A stretch of 64,000 nucleotides of DNA. It comes from Lumbricus terrestris (Eukaryota > Annelida > Clitellata > Crassiclitellata > Lumbricidae). The stretch covers positions 13,930,432 to 13,994,431 of the forward strand of contig OX457037.1 in the NCBI GenBank assembly GCA_949752735.1, written 5' to 3'. A program made the position numbers and the translations under genes. Numbering within the stretch: position 1 is the stretch's first letter; each line of letters begins with the position of its first letter. Under the pieces are notes generated by a model that had not been told where the DNA came from, did not search any database, and saw only the letters and a list, made by a program, of their open reading frames with translations. This document shows positions 31,845-42,113 of the stretch, in pieces.

Positions 31845-32960
31845 TCTACCACCGTACCAATCTGGCTTTCGTAAGGGGCACTCCACCGAGACCCTTCTTC
31901 TACGTCTTCTCTCTGATTTCTACAGTGCTTTCGATGGCTTGCAGGTCACTCTCCTGGCCTCTACGACGTGAGTGCTGCATTTGACAGTGTCGATCATAAT
32001 ATACCTATCCATCGACTTTCCACTTCTTTTGGGATCTCTGCTTTGCCTCTTGCCTAAAAAATATCTTATCTAGCCGACTGCTCCTCTTTCACTATCCTTC
32101 ACCCTACTCGTTCCCCTTGGAACCCCGTTCCAGTCGGCCTTCCGCAGGGCTCCGTTCTAGCGCCCTTGCTCTATATTCTTTTCACTGCGGACACTAGCTC
32201 TTTTGTTCTATGCGAAGTCACTCCTACGCTGACGATGTCCAATAGTGTGCCCATTGCTTTGCTGAGGACGTAGACAAAACTGTCCTTATGGTCTGCGCTT
32301 ATGACACCCTTACTACTTGGCTTTCATCGAATCGACTGCGACTCAACTCTTCGAAGACGCAATTCATATGGCTGGCACTCGCCAGCAGCTGGCTAAGATT
32401 GACTTGGCTGCCCTTGCACATGAGTTTCCTCTTGTGGGTTTCTCTACCTCTGCTCGAGACCTTGGTGTCATCTTAGACCAAGAACAGCTCTCCTTCTCTA
32501 AACATATCTCTACAATGCCACGTGCCTGCTATTATCAAATTCGACAGTTGCGGGTTGTAGCTCGCTCTCTCCCTCTTTCACAGTTTTTTCTACTATTGTC
32601 CATGCCTTTGTTTGAAGGCGTTTGGATAACTGCTCCTCTCTTTTTCTTGGCCTCCCACAGGTCCGCCCGAACTCCTTGGTTAGGGTCCATCGATCTGCAG
32701 CACGCTTGGTTGGTGGCATCACGTACGTTTCTACCTTCATGAGGGACGATCTTCATGAGGGACGACCTCCCCTGGTTCCCACTGCAACAACGCATTGCTT
32801 ATAGAGTCTAATCTATTGCTTGGCACTGCATGTGTCTTGGCTCAAGTTCCATCCTACCTATGTGAGCTATATTTACCTCTGTCTTCAGTTTCACAGCTGC
32901 CAATTAAATTTACAGCCAGAGGATGTAGTACAGCGTGCATGGGGAAAGGGCCCGAGTTCG
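31845..32960 (+). pseudogene. Decayed L2/CR1-type LINE (reverse transcriptase)
   Basis: Across several frameshifts the plus strand reads QSGFRKGHSTETLLL, a motif A-like DVSAAFDSVDHN, motif B GLPQGSVLAPLLYILF, a remnant near 32231 of the xADD motif, then WLSSNRLRLNSSKTQF, a VRDLGVILD-like segment and RQLRVVARSLP. It is the same family as the copy at 55120-57165 but older. The endonuclease and the 5' part are absent. The end near 32940 (gggcccgagttcgagacccg) includes a B-box-like word, perhaps an adjoining SINE remnant. Confidence 0.8.
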
Positions 32961-32999
32961 AGACCCGGCGTCTCCAGACTTTTTAGCTTTTGTATCATA

Positions 33000-34320
33000 C
33001 CGTTTTCGGGCTCATTTTGTTCTCTTTCAGACGAATTGCTATAGTGTGCTTTACGCAGAATAACAAACGCCATTGCAAATCTAGAAAAACCACGATCGTA
33101 CTTAACGTAAAAGCATGGTTGACGCAATTTTTCGACTCGCGAAACCGAACTAAATGACTATATCTGTAACAAAATTAACTGACACAAAACCTTACAGTGC
33201 AGGGTCCAGAGGCGAAGCCATGGCGGTTGTGAGACAGTTGGCAGTGTTTAATCTAGTTTCATACATTTTGGGGGATGAAGTCTCTCGTCTGCTTTGGGTA
33301 AATCAGGTTTTCTTGGCGAGGGTGGAGAAAACGGCCGCCATGGGCCGGACGGCAACCGCTGAGCGCTGAGCCATACACCAACGACACCCCTAGACCGGAC
33401 ATTTTTTCTGACGACCTTTTCCATAGTCTTTCAATTACAAACTTTAAAATCTGAGGTGATCTTTTTTCTCTAAAAATTTCCAAAAAACATAACAAATATG
33501 CCCCAAACAAATTCTGAGCAGGTAGATAAATCTGACAGGCAACGACCAGAGCAGAGGCCCTTGTCATGCCTCCCCCCACGGGGTGCTACGAATATACATG
33601 TAAACAGCCCCTCGCGATTTTTTCCGGAGATAGGGAAACTCAATCCTGGGAACTCCCCATAGACATCTAGAATAAACACTGGATATTTGGTATTTTAAAA
33701 AGGCATTGCTCGCCCCTCCTCATACCTGAAAGAAAACTCAACGGAATTGAAGAAATTACATGGTATTATTTTTGGAATAGCTTAAGGTGGTTCAAACCAC
33801 CTTAAAACATGCCGTGGCAACGCCACAAGGAAGGTATACAAAAATACCTGAATCACGGGCTGCATTTGAGTTTTACGCAAATAATAGGGAAAGTCGTCTC
33901 TCATTGTCTTGAAATAAGCTTACAGCTCAACAATGAGACAACGCTTCCAGCGGCGGTGTCAGCTATTCAATATCAGCAGGTTATGAGAATTATTCTGCCG
34001 AAGAAACTAACATTGATAACATAAAATAAAGAAGGTAATTTACTAGAAATGCCAAAGATTCATTGGCTGATTATAAGGTAGGTCAGGAGCAGAATTATAA
34101 GCATAATGTGGCCTATGCAATCTAAGATAGTGATGCGTCGGATAGACCTTCATTAAACTTGCTTTTTATTGGCTATACACGAGTTTAGGCTCTAGGTCTC
34201 CCTCGTGCAATCAATAACTGATTGCCAACAAGACTAGACGGAGCTTTTGTGTTGCGATGAAAATATTGTACGGATATTTAACCTGCACACTTTGCAATTT
34301 TCAAAGTAGTCTACTATGGT
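33000..34320. other. Intronic stretch, no supported exon
   Basis: Nothing coding was recognised. The short palindrome ttaaggtggttcaaaccaccttaa spans about 33781-33804. A final exon for the upstream CUB gene would be expected somewhere below 34380 if that gene ends here, but none was identified. Confidence 0.35.
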
Positions 34321-34379
34321 GAGATTTCGACCAGTATTCTGCAACGCGTCGACAGAATAAGACTTTATGTTTCGCTCAC

Positions 34380-34548
34380 CCGATTCCGACTTAAAGGAAT
34401 ATTCTAAGTTGAACCCCGCGTACTCATTGGAGTCATCAGTGTAGAACCAGACGAGAATTTGGGTGCATTGGGGAATGTACTGTGTCGGTGGAATTGAGTC
34501 TCCAGTGAATCGATGTTTACCGTATTCCGGGTTGTCTAGACAACTGAG
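34380..34548 (-). CDS. CUB domain, second-half exon (phase 0 to 1)
   Basis: The acceptor gtgatttag is followed by LSCLDNPEYGKHRFTGD, then YIPQCTQILVWFYTDDS and EYAGFNLEYSFKSES, ending in donor GTGAGC after one base of a codon. The two Cys and the WFYTDDS...GFNLEY ending are typical of the second CUB half. It is the most divergent of the four second-half exons. It completes the domain opened by 37913-38085. The next phase-compatible exon downstream is 8013-8188, 26 kb away beyond a signal-peptide exon, so this exon may belong to a separate upstream gene whose last exon I did not find. Confidence 0.8.
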
Positions 34549-34723
34549 CTAAATCACAGAAAGATACAAGCTTCGAATTGTAATGTGCAACAACATTTAT
34601 CGCTTCATATAAGTTTAATAAACCTATCATAGACCAGGTTGATGAGTCGCAACACGATTAGTTTATAGGGAGTTGGGAAGTGAAATTAGGTTTAATATCG
34701 TAAAGCATTCTTTGGTTAATTAT

Positions 34724-35140
34724 TTGTCTGTCTGTCTGTCTGTCTCTCTCTCTGTCTGTCCGTCCGTCCGTCCGTCCATCCATCCGTCCATCAATCCATC
34801 CATCCATCTATCTAACTATCTATCTATCTATGCCTGAATCAGGAGCGAATCTGAATAGCTATCTTAAGGAGCGCTATAAAAATTCCATAGTCTAATTCCA
34901 CAGACTATGGAATTTTTATAGCGCCCCTAGGATAGCTATTCAGATGCGCTCCCTACCTGCCTGCCTGCCTGCCAGCCAGCCATTCATCCATCCCCCATCC
35001 ATTCATCCATCCATCCATCCATCCATCAATCCATCCATCTATTATTATGGAATTTACATAGCGCCCTTTTCCCCTTGAAGATGGCTATTAAGAGGCGCTC
35101 CTCCCGACCCAGGCACGGACAAAGAGGAAACTCAGGAATG
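34724..35140. repeat. Tetranucleotide repeats, LINE-tail hairpin and LINE tail
   Basis: Tracts of GTCT, GTCC, CATC, TATC and CTGC repeats enclose a hairpin (34842-34952: arms of about 51 bp, 8-bp loop) made of two head-on copies of a LINE 3' end (gcgctataaaaattccatag). A third, direct LINE 3' end follows at 35041-35100 (ttattatggaatttacatag, then ggctattaagaggcgctcct). The stretch 35100-35295 carries more LINE-like sequence without an open frame. Confidence 0.75.
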
Positions 35141-35295
35141 TCTTGCGTATAGTTTACAGAAAGAGTTAGAGTGTTAGACAAGCCCCGTGGAAGGGAACGC
35201 AGGGAACACAGAGAGATAATTTCGAATAGAGGGGCCCACAGTCGCGAAAGCTCTATAATACTAAAGCCCTAAATAGACTGACCATTATTTCTTAA

Positions 35296-36001
35296 CCCTC
35301 GGAGGTTAACCTTGGGTGTTTTGTTCACCCCACTGTCAGTATTTGCCCTGATTTTTTACTGCTTTGAAATTTTTGCCATGCGTTTTTATGTATCTGTTCA
35401 TAGATGATTTTTGCTTAATTTCACATTTTTAAATTTTTTATATTGAATGCATGGTCACGAGATAGACGTCATATAATAGCCATTGTTATTAATAATTAAT
35501 TTGTGGTGAGGAGGTTTCGACGGTTAAATGCAGCCAATGCAGCTAAACTCATACCAGAATTGATATCAGTGTATTGAAAATGATGATAGTGATGATGATA
35601 ATGAAGATTTTGTTGATTGTAATGATGTCTCGGAGCTAGATAATGTTGAAATCGATGATGTCATAGACTTAGCCTATGTGTTGCAACTTTGTATGTAGAA
35701 AGCATGCAACAGAGCGTTACTTGTGTAGAAATGACCGTAGACTCGATGATTATGCTAATATTTTAACTTTTAGTTAGGTTTCATAGTTAGTCAATTCCAT
35801 GCTGAACTTGAATTAAGTGTCATTTTCGATCTAGCATGGTCTAATTGGGAGCGCTACTGAATGGCCTTTGTTGTGAGCGGCGCTATAGAAATTTCTAATT
35901 ACATTACATTACATAATTGTATATCATAGGTCTCAAATGGTGTGGGGTGAAAAATATACCCAATCCAATATGGGATTTTTTTATAGGTTAGCCTCTGAGG
36001 G
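35296..36001 (+). mobile_element. piggyBac-like element 1, non-autonomous
   Basis: TTAA at 35292-35295 and 36002-36005 flanks inverted ends CCCTCGGAGGTTAACC and (right, reverse complement) CCCTCAGAGGCTAACC. Subterminal ...TCACCCCAC motifs lie on both sides. TTAA targets and CCCT ends are diagnostic of piggyBac. A remnant near 35580-35690 encodes an acidic stretch (ENDDSDDDNEDFVD), as in the N-termini of piggyBac transposases; the catalytic part is missing. An L2 LINE 3' end with ATTAC repeats (about 35830-35915) is inserted near the right end. Confidence 0.78.
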
Positions 36002-36102
36002 TTAACCCTCATCCGTTCAAGGAGGGTCTGGCCAGACCCCCCCTTCATATACTTGCTGCATAACCTTTTTAGGAGTGATATTTTCTCAGATTGCTTTTAT
36101 GA

Positions 36103-36640
36103 CTTTGTTACTATATTACTGAACTACAAATAGAACATCTAATCGACCAAATCGATTTAGTGATATATGGGAGTTCTGAAGATAATACTGGCCGAGACTA
36201 CAAGGATGACAGTTTGGACAGTGAGAGCAACAATAAACAATGTGAATATGAAGAGACGCCAATGCCTGAAAAACAACATTCAGTTGTTTCTTATGATGAA
36301 AAACCGTGTGAAGTTGAAGATGATGATAAACACGATGATGAGACTTGGCCTAATAGTGAAGATAATGATGACGAAATTGTTTATACTGATGAAGCCGAGA
36401 GATCTAAATACAAGTAAAGATCCGGATAATTGTTGGCAGTCAAATTCAATGTCAAAAGAACGTGCTCTGTTGCACAATGCAGTAACAGAAGATGTGGAAT
36501 AAAATAATAAGGACACATTGAGGATATTCAAGATAGTTTTGAGTTTTATAACAGCCGAGATGAAAGACATCATCATTCAACATACAAACCCGAAAGCAAC
36601 AGCAAACGGATTATATATGATCATGGGCGGAGACTTAGGG
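36103..36640 (+). pseudogene. piggyBac transposase N-terminal remnant
   Basis: The frame open from 36103 reads IEHLIDQIDLVIYGSSEDN and then a long acidic region rich in D and E (DDSLDSESNN, CEVEDDDKHDDETW, SEDNDDEIVYTDE), stopping at 36417. After a frame change comes CWQSNSMSK and a segment like FKIVLSFITAEMKDIIIQHTN, which matches the start of the piggyBac DDE domain. The three catalytic Asp residues are not present. It is not functional as a transposase. Confidence 0.65.
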
Positions 36641-36913
36641 GGACGGTCCCCCCAATAAAAGTGTTGGGGGACGGCCCATGCATTTGCCCCCCCCAATCGT
36701 TGAGCGTCAAGACAAAAAAAAGGTCATCAACTTTTTTGGCGGCGAAAATAGAAAATTTCGTCGAGATTTGGGCGGATGACTAAAAAAAAGGTCATCAACT
36801 TTTTTTGACGGCGAAAATAATTTTTTTCGAGATTTCGCCTGTCGTCAGAAATTTTCCGGAAAATCTCGCGTCTTTCCGTCCCCCCCAATTCTCGGCCCAG
36901 GTCTACGCCTATG
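36626..36913. mobile_element. MITE of the CATGGGCGGAGAC family
   Basis: The left end CATGGGCGGAGACTTAGGGG and right end (reverse complement) CATAGGCGTAGACCTGGGCC enclose CCCC-rich arms and two copies of the module ggtcatcaacttttttggcggcgaaaat...gagattt.g.cggatgac. The flanking tatatgat and tgtatgat could be an 8-bp duplication with one change. A reverse-oriented relative is at 41015-41292. Confidence 0.6.
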
Positions 36914-37365
36914 CTGTATGATACATGTTTACATTGTAGGTTTAGTCCTATTCCATTATTTTTTAAATATATTTTCTGGAAAACAGTCATGTTGACTCTG
37001 ATCATAAGAGCATTCAGAACTAATTTTACTAAAAATATGGTTTCTTTATTTTGATCTCCAAATTTTATAGGTAGACAACTATTGCGACTATAAACATGAA
37101 CATGTGTGACAAACCGTCACAATTAATGTAATTAAACATTTAATTTCAAATTCATCATTAAAAATGATTTATATTGCATAAAGAGACTGATACATTGTTG
37201 TTTTGAGTTACTCTGATATCATCTTACAAAATTGGCATATAAAAAGCACTATTACCCATGAAAAACCCACATCAAAACGGGGGTCTGGCCAGACCCCCTT
37301 GTTCAAATTAAGTTGCATTTTCGCTTGTTCGGATGAGGGTCAAACATTGATAGAAGTCTCGCTGC

Positions 37366-37530
37366 CTGGCAGTGTTGGCTAGTTACTTTTTAAAAGTAAT
37401 CAGTTACAGTAACTAGTTACTGGACTGCGAAAAGTAACTAGTTACTGTAACTGATTACTTTTCCAAAAAATTAACTAGTTACTGATTACAGTTACTTTTC
37501 AAAGTAACTATAGTTACTTTTAGTTACCAC
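37366..37530. repeat. AGTAACTAGTTACT-rich MITE end
   Basis: It starts with CAGTGTTGGCTAGTTACTTT, a common hAT-type terminus, followed by repeated palindromic agtaactagttactg words. No matching second end was found, so it is a fragment. Confidence 0.5.
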
Positions 37531-37912
37531 AGGTCCAATTTAATTGATTGGGTCTTTCAGCATGTAGTCACCAGAGTAGTTGTCTGTATCGCAAAAATAA
37601 GTAACTACACACCACGTTTAGCTGCTCACAGTGTTCACTGTCATTGATGAAGATGATTTAGTTGCAAAGTTGCCAATTTTGCTACTGTCACTTAGCTAAC
37701 AACTAAAAAAATGAGTTCACTTTTTAGTTTAGCTAAAAGTTGAAATTTTAGTCAAACGTTTGCCCATCGCCTGGTAATAACTATAGGGCTTAGCTTAGGC
37801 GTACTACGTGTAGTTCAATTATGAAGACTACTAAATAGTAGCCAACCTGGAAATCTACAATGTTCTACACCTGAGAAAGACTTGCTCCTCGAGACACGGA
37901 AATTATACTTGC

Positions 37913-38085
37913 CTCAACAAAATCGCAGCACTCCTCCAAGTCCATGTGTAGAAAGTACACATCAAATGAAACGGGTTTATTGGCCCAGATGATGTTGGAG
38001 CAGTTCTGGTTGACGCCATAGTCATTGGGATGATTCGGAGATGAAACATATCCGTGCGGCCCAGTATACACGGTGTCACCGCAAC
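37913..38085 (-). CDS. CUB domain, first-half exon with GC donor
   Basis: The acceptor ctgtcttcag is followed by two bases completing a codon, then CGDTVYTGPHGYVSSPNHP, NDYGVNQNCSN and FDVYFLHMDLEECCDFVE. This is an N-terminal CUB half with the usual Cys, SSPNHP and CDFV landmarks. Phase requires the exon to end after FVE, where the sequence reads GAG then GCAAGT: the consensus of the rare GC-AG introns rather than a GT donor. Using the nearby gtataa four bases later would break the frame. It continues the codon opened by the exon at 61897-62062 (making Gly) and runs on to 34380-34548. Confidence 0.8.
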
Positions 38086-38245
38086 CTGAAGACAGTAGTT
38101 GCAATAATAATATTATTATTGATCTAAATTAAATGTATAAAGACGCACAGATTGGATTAGGATTTTAAGATCTACTGGAGTTTTTCAAGCACTCGTTATA
38201 TAAGTGCTATAGGAATAATATACAGCCATCAAAACAATAATTTAT

Positions 38246-40337
38246 CCCATTAGTGCCTGATTTTGAAAAATCATCTCAAAATATAAAAACTTGGTTGCAA
38301 GTGATGGGTTTGGACAATACCTAACACAAATTCTGCAAAATTGTTGCTTTTGATGCTTTAGGAGCAAGTTTTTTAAGCGTCCCATTTTGGGGGACGCTAC
38401 GCACGAATGGGTACGTGAAGATTTACATGGTCATATGTACAGGTTATATCACTCAAGACTGTTGTTACAGTCGAGTTAAGAGAGCATATAAATAATTTGT
38501 ACTCAGAATCAATAAAAAACAAATGTTTTTAAGCAAAATTTCAACAAAATTGGCATGCTTGAATACATTTATATGCAAAATTGTTCACATTTTGAAATGA
38601 ATTGCTTACATGCATCATATCATAATAATGCTGTCCATGCCTTAGGTCAACATCCTATATCAGTAGCAACCAGCACTGTTACATAAAGAATATGAAACAG
38701 TTAAATGAAGCATTGTAGCTGTTTTCAAGTGCTAAAGTGCTTTAGACTGGTTTTCTGTAGTAGATTGTTGGCCTAACCCTCTTTATGTGGACCGACATTT
38801 CATTTTTCTCAAACTGCCCGCACACTTTCATTCGCACAATGCATCTGAGTTCCAACAGATGGAGTTTAGTGCTAAAGTGCAAGTGAACACAATTTCCGGT
38901 TCATACAGTCAGCTTTCATTTCCCTAATAGAAACAGCTATGTGTTCAGATCCATGCACTGGCCCTTACTTTTCTATTTTGAACAGCTCGACCAAAGGAAG
39001 TGAAAATCTTCACATTTGTTGGCCTGTATCGTCTCAATAGTGGTATATTTTGCACATCTACTGTAGCAGTCTCAGAGTGGTAAAGAAAGTAGTCATAGTA
39101 GCCTACAAAACATAGTGGTTGCAATGAACCACCCACACCAAGTTGAGGACTCAAGACCCCAACTCCATTATAGGTCTGACTGAGTAAAGTAGCCATGTGG
39201 TGTATTCAACGAACAGTCTTTGTAGCCAACAAGGCTTAGTTGCAGTCTGAGAGTGGTAAAGAAGTGGTGAAATAACCACTATTTGTTAGTAGGAATCAAC
39301 TGAATTGATAACCAATATGCCTCATGACTAATCCATGGCTCCAGGCTTTGGATCCATGTACCAGCTCATCCGTATGGATGTGAATCAGAGCAAAAGCCGA
39401 GTGGTGTATTCAACATAGTACGATGCCATTGACTGCCATTAGGCCTACCTGAAATTGTAGCAGGTCTAACTAAAAAATGCTACAGGAATGTTATATTCAG
39501 CACAATGCACAATAGCATTTCTTGAGCATGGCTGATACCTTAGAAAAGAATGACAAATTACATAGCGACTAATATTTTTCCTTATTTATTTCAAATAAAT
39601 TATAATAAATTAAATTATTAAATTTAATTTTCTAGCAACTGCATACATCAGAATGAGTGCATTTTGACCATTATTTTTGCACTGCATTGCATAGGCCTAG
39701 TAGGTCCTGGACGATTTCTATACATGTGAAATATTCCTGTAGGCTATACATGTATACATAGGCCTAATCTAGCCTACAGTTGAAGTTGTCAATAAATGTT
39801 TGACTCAAATAACATCATATAACGTTAACTCTCACTGCGAGTGATAATTCTGCCTACAAACAGCCGTTTATACTTCTTTTCAAACAATATCTGACTAAAA
39901 TACGACACAAGAAGCAAAACTGCATGTATTGAACTTCACGTACCCATTCGTGCCTTGCGTCCCCAAAAATGGGACAGCGCTTCAGTGATAAAATGCATAG
40001 GTTATATTTTAGTAAAATGAATTTGATCTAATTATTTATTTAATAGTATATACTAGCCTTTGTAAAACCAAAGACAGATCTGTAGAAATACGCACACATT
40101 TTTTTAATAAGACGAGGAAAGTCCACAATGTTTACATTTGTTAAAATAGGTCAATGGCGTGATCAAAAACTCAATTTTCAGTCGATAAAGAATTTTTGGT
40201 GCGCATTTTGTGTCAGAATCATTTATTAGCATGTTGGCATGACGGCTATTACATTAAATTGCATCTTCAATGCAGATTTAATTTATGTGAATTTTTGAAG
40301 TGGTGTCCCATTTTGGGGGACGCTAGGCACTAATGGG
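38246..40337. mobile_element. Composite inverted-repeat element, CCCATTAGTGCCT ends
   Basis: The outer ends CCCATTAGTGCCT (38246) and AGGCACTAATGGG (to 40337) are inverted. Related inner blocks occur at 38386-38410 (cccattttgggggacgctac) and 39944-39990 (cccattcgtgccttgcgtcc). The flanks share aaacaataat...at on both sides as an imperfect 13-14 bp direct repeat. The inside (38430-39920) shows AT-rich non-coding DNA; a plus/minus pair of about 40-bp repeats (agtctcagagtggtaaagaa) lies at 39069 and 39247. Confidence 0.5.
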
Positions 40338-40344
40338 AAACAAT

Positions 40345-40905
40345 AATCATGTGGAATAACTATTGTTTATAGGCCACTTAGTTGTTCTATTAAATCTCCT
40401 TAGTTGATTCGTTAGCTTTTATTGTTTCGCTCCTGCGTCATTTTTACCAATATTTCCTTCGTTTAAATGCCGTCAATCTCCTCGTCATCGTTGCTTAGAC
40501 TTTAGATCTTGTTTCTGAACGCAGATAGGCCTATAATGCTAACGTCTTGCTCATCAGTCTAACTCAGTTCGAAGTGTCCAAAAGCCGGCACTTGTCGCAT
40601 TGCACTCTAGACCACCCCTAAAAGTCCAATTTCAAAACAAATTCTCTTAGGCGGATCTGTTTCAGAATAAATTCGTCCCCCGGCGACTATATTCTGAAAT
40701 TCTGAAAAGGTCTCTAGGGGAGAAAATATTTCTTATGCCGTTGAAATAGTCTCCCGTTCAGCGTGAAATGGGCTACAGTGACATAAAACTTATAGATAAA
40801 TAGGTTAAACAGTTAGTTTACGTTGCTAAATTATTATTTGACAAGAACATGGGCCTACGTTCCCAGGTTAACTTTTATAACCAAAACAATTTCTTCCATT
40901 TCAGA
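40345..40905. other. No supported feature
   Basis: I see no exon, repeat boundary or transposon end that can be supported in this intronic stretch. Confidence 0.3.
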
Positions 40906-40908
40906 CAT

Positions 40909-41292
40909 GGGCGGAGACTTAGAGGGGACGACCCCCTCAATGGATGTGGTGGGGGGACGACCCATGCATTTGCCCCCCCAGTGTTGAAGTGTTGTTAGGT
41001 GGTAGGTGGTGATCATGTACCATAGGCGGAGACCTGGGCCGAGAATTGGGGGGGACGGAAAGACGCGAGATTTTCCGGAAAATTTCTGACGACCGGTGAA
41101 ATCTCGAAAAACAATTTTTTTTTAGTCATTCGCCCAAATCTCGACGAAATTTTCTATTTTCGCCGCCAAAAAATGTTGATGACCTTTTTTATTCTTGACG
41201 CTCAACGATTGGGGGGGGGACAAATGCATGGGCCGTCCCCCAACACTTTTATTGGGGGACCGTCCCTCTGTCCCCCTAGGTCTCCGCCCATG
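40909..41292. mobile_element. MITE pair of the CATGGGCGGAGAC family
   Basis: A left end only (catgggcggagacttagagg) at 40909 is followed by a full-length relative at 41023-41292 in the opposite orientation to the copy at 36626. This relative has ends cataggcggagacctgggcc and cctaggtctccgcccatg, CCCCCC arms and the module with cgacgaaattttctattttc. No target duplication was evident. Confidence 0.55.
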
Positions 41293-41304
41293 GTATGATA
41301 GGGC

Positions 41305-42084
41305 CAGTGATACCGCTCCAAATTTTAAGAAAAGCCAAGATGTGGCCTTAAAAAAAGCCAAGAAAAGCCAAGTTAATAATTATGTGCTATGTCACATATA
41401 TTTTATTTAAACATAAGCTATTTTATCCGAAAAATTGTGATGTTTATGAAATAATGTATAATTCATCTTGAAATTAATGTATATTAAATTGTTAATAATT
41501 GGTTCCGTTTGCTGATTTTCTAACATACGAGCAACATTTTGGAACATAGGCCTTGTGCGCTAGTTTTGAGAAATAAACGCCATCTTTCACTTTAGTTGTT
41601 GTCGTCTCGAGTTCAAAAGTAGGCTATTTGTGTGCTTTTGTGTGATCTTGTGAGCCGTTAAAGCTGGCTTGTTTGCATTTATAAGATTAATATCTATTGT
41701 TATTAAATATAAGTCTCTGTGATCAACTTATCATTTATCTTTATCAAGTTATTTGCGATTTTGCGCGGAATCTCGCGAAATTGCACGTGACGTCACAAAT
41801 AACTAATATGCAGAGAGCAAGCAGTTCAGAGAATAATAATAAGTCGGATGTATACTAGTCAGTAGATGGAGCCATAGTTATATTATTGCTAAGATTATTG
41901 TTATTTAGTGAATTATTGCTAAAATTACTGTTCTTTAGTGGATTATTGCTAAGATTATTGTTATTTAGTGGGCAGAAAAAAAGTCAAGTAAAAAAGCCAA
42001 GGTCCTTTGAAAAAAAGCCAATATCCCAAGATGCGATTGAAAAAGCCAAGATCTTGGGAAAAAAGCCAAGGAGCGGTAACACTG
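41305..42084. mobile_element. hAT-type MITE, CAGTGWTACCGCTCC ends
   Basis: The ends CAGTGATACCGCTCC and (right, reverse complement) CAGTGTTACCGCTCC are inverted and flanked by a perfect 8-bp duplication GATAGGGC (41297-41304, 42085-42092). Subterminal repeats of aaaagccaaga occur on both sides. A 27-bp tandem repeat (ttattgctaagattattgtt) is at 41880-41970. It is non-coding. A related but end-less stretch with aaaacccaaga words lies at 46510-46920. Confidence 0.88.
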
Positions 42085-42113
42085 GATAGGGCGTTATTTG
42101 CAGATACGTACTA

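Larger units (their letters stand above)
36006..37338 (+). mobile_element. piggyBac-like element 2, non-autonomous
   Basis: It starts directly after the TTAA that closes element 1. The ends are CCCTCATCCG on both sides, with a shared subterminal gggggtctggccagaccccc palindrome. The right flank reads TCAA, one base from TTAA. It contains the 5' part of a transposase-like frame (36103-36640) interrupted by a MITE at 36626-36912, so it is an internally deleted copy. Confidence 0.78.

Noticed and set aside
40998..41300. 8-bp target duplication around the MITE at 41023-41292
   Set aside because: The flanks (catgtac and gtatgata) do not match at any alignment I could make.
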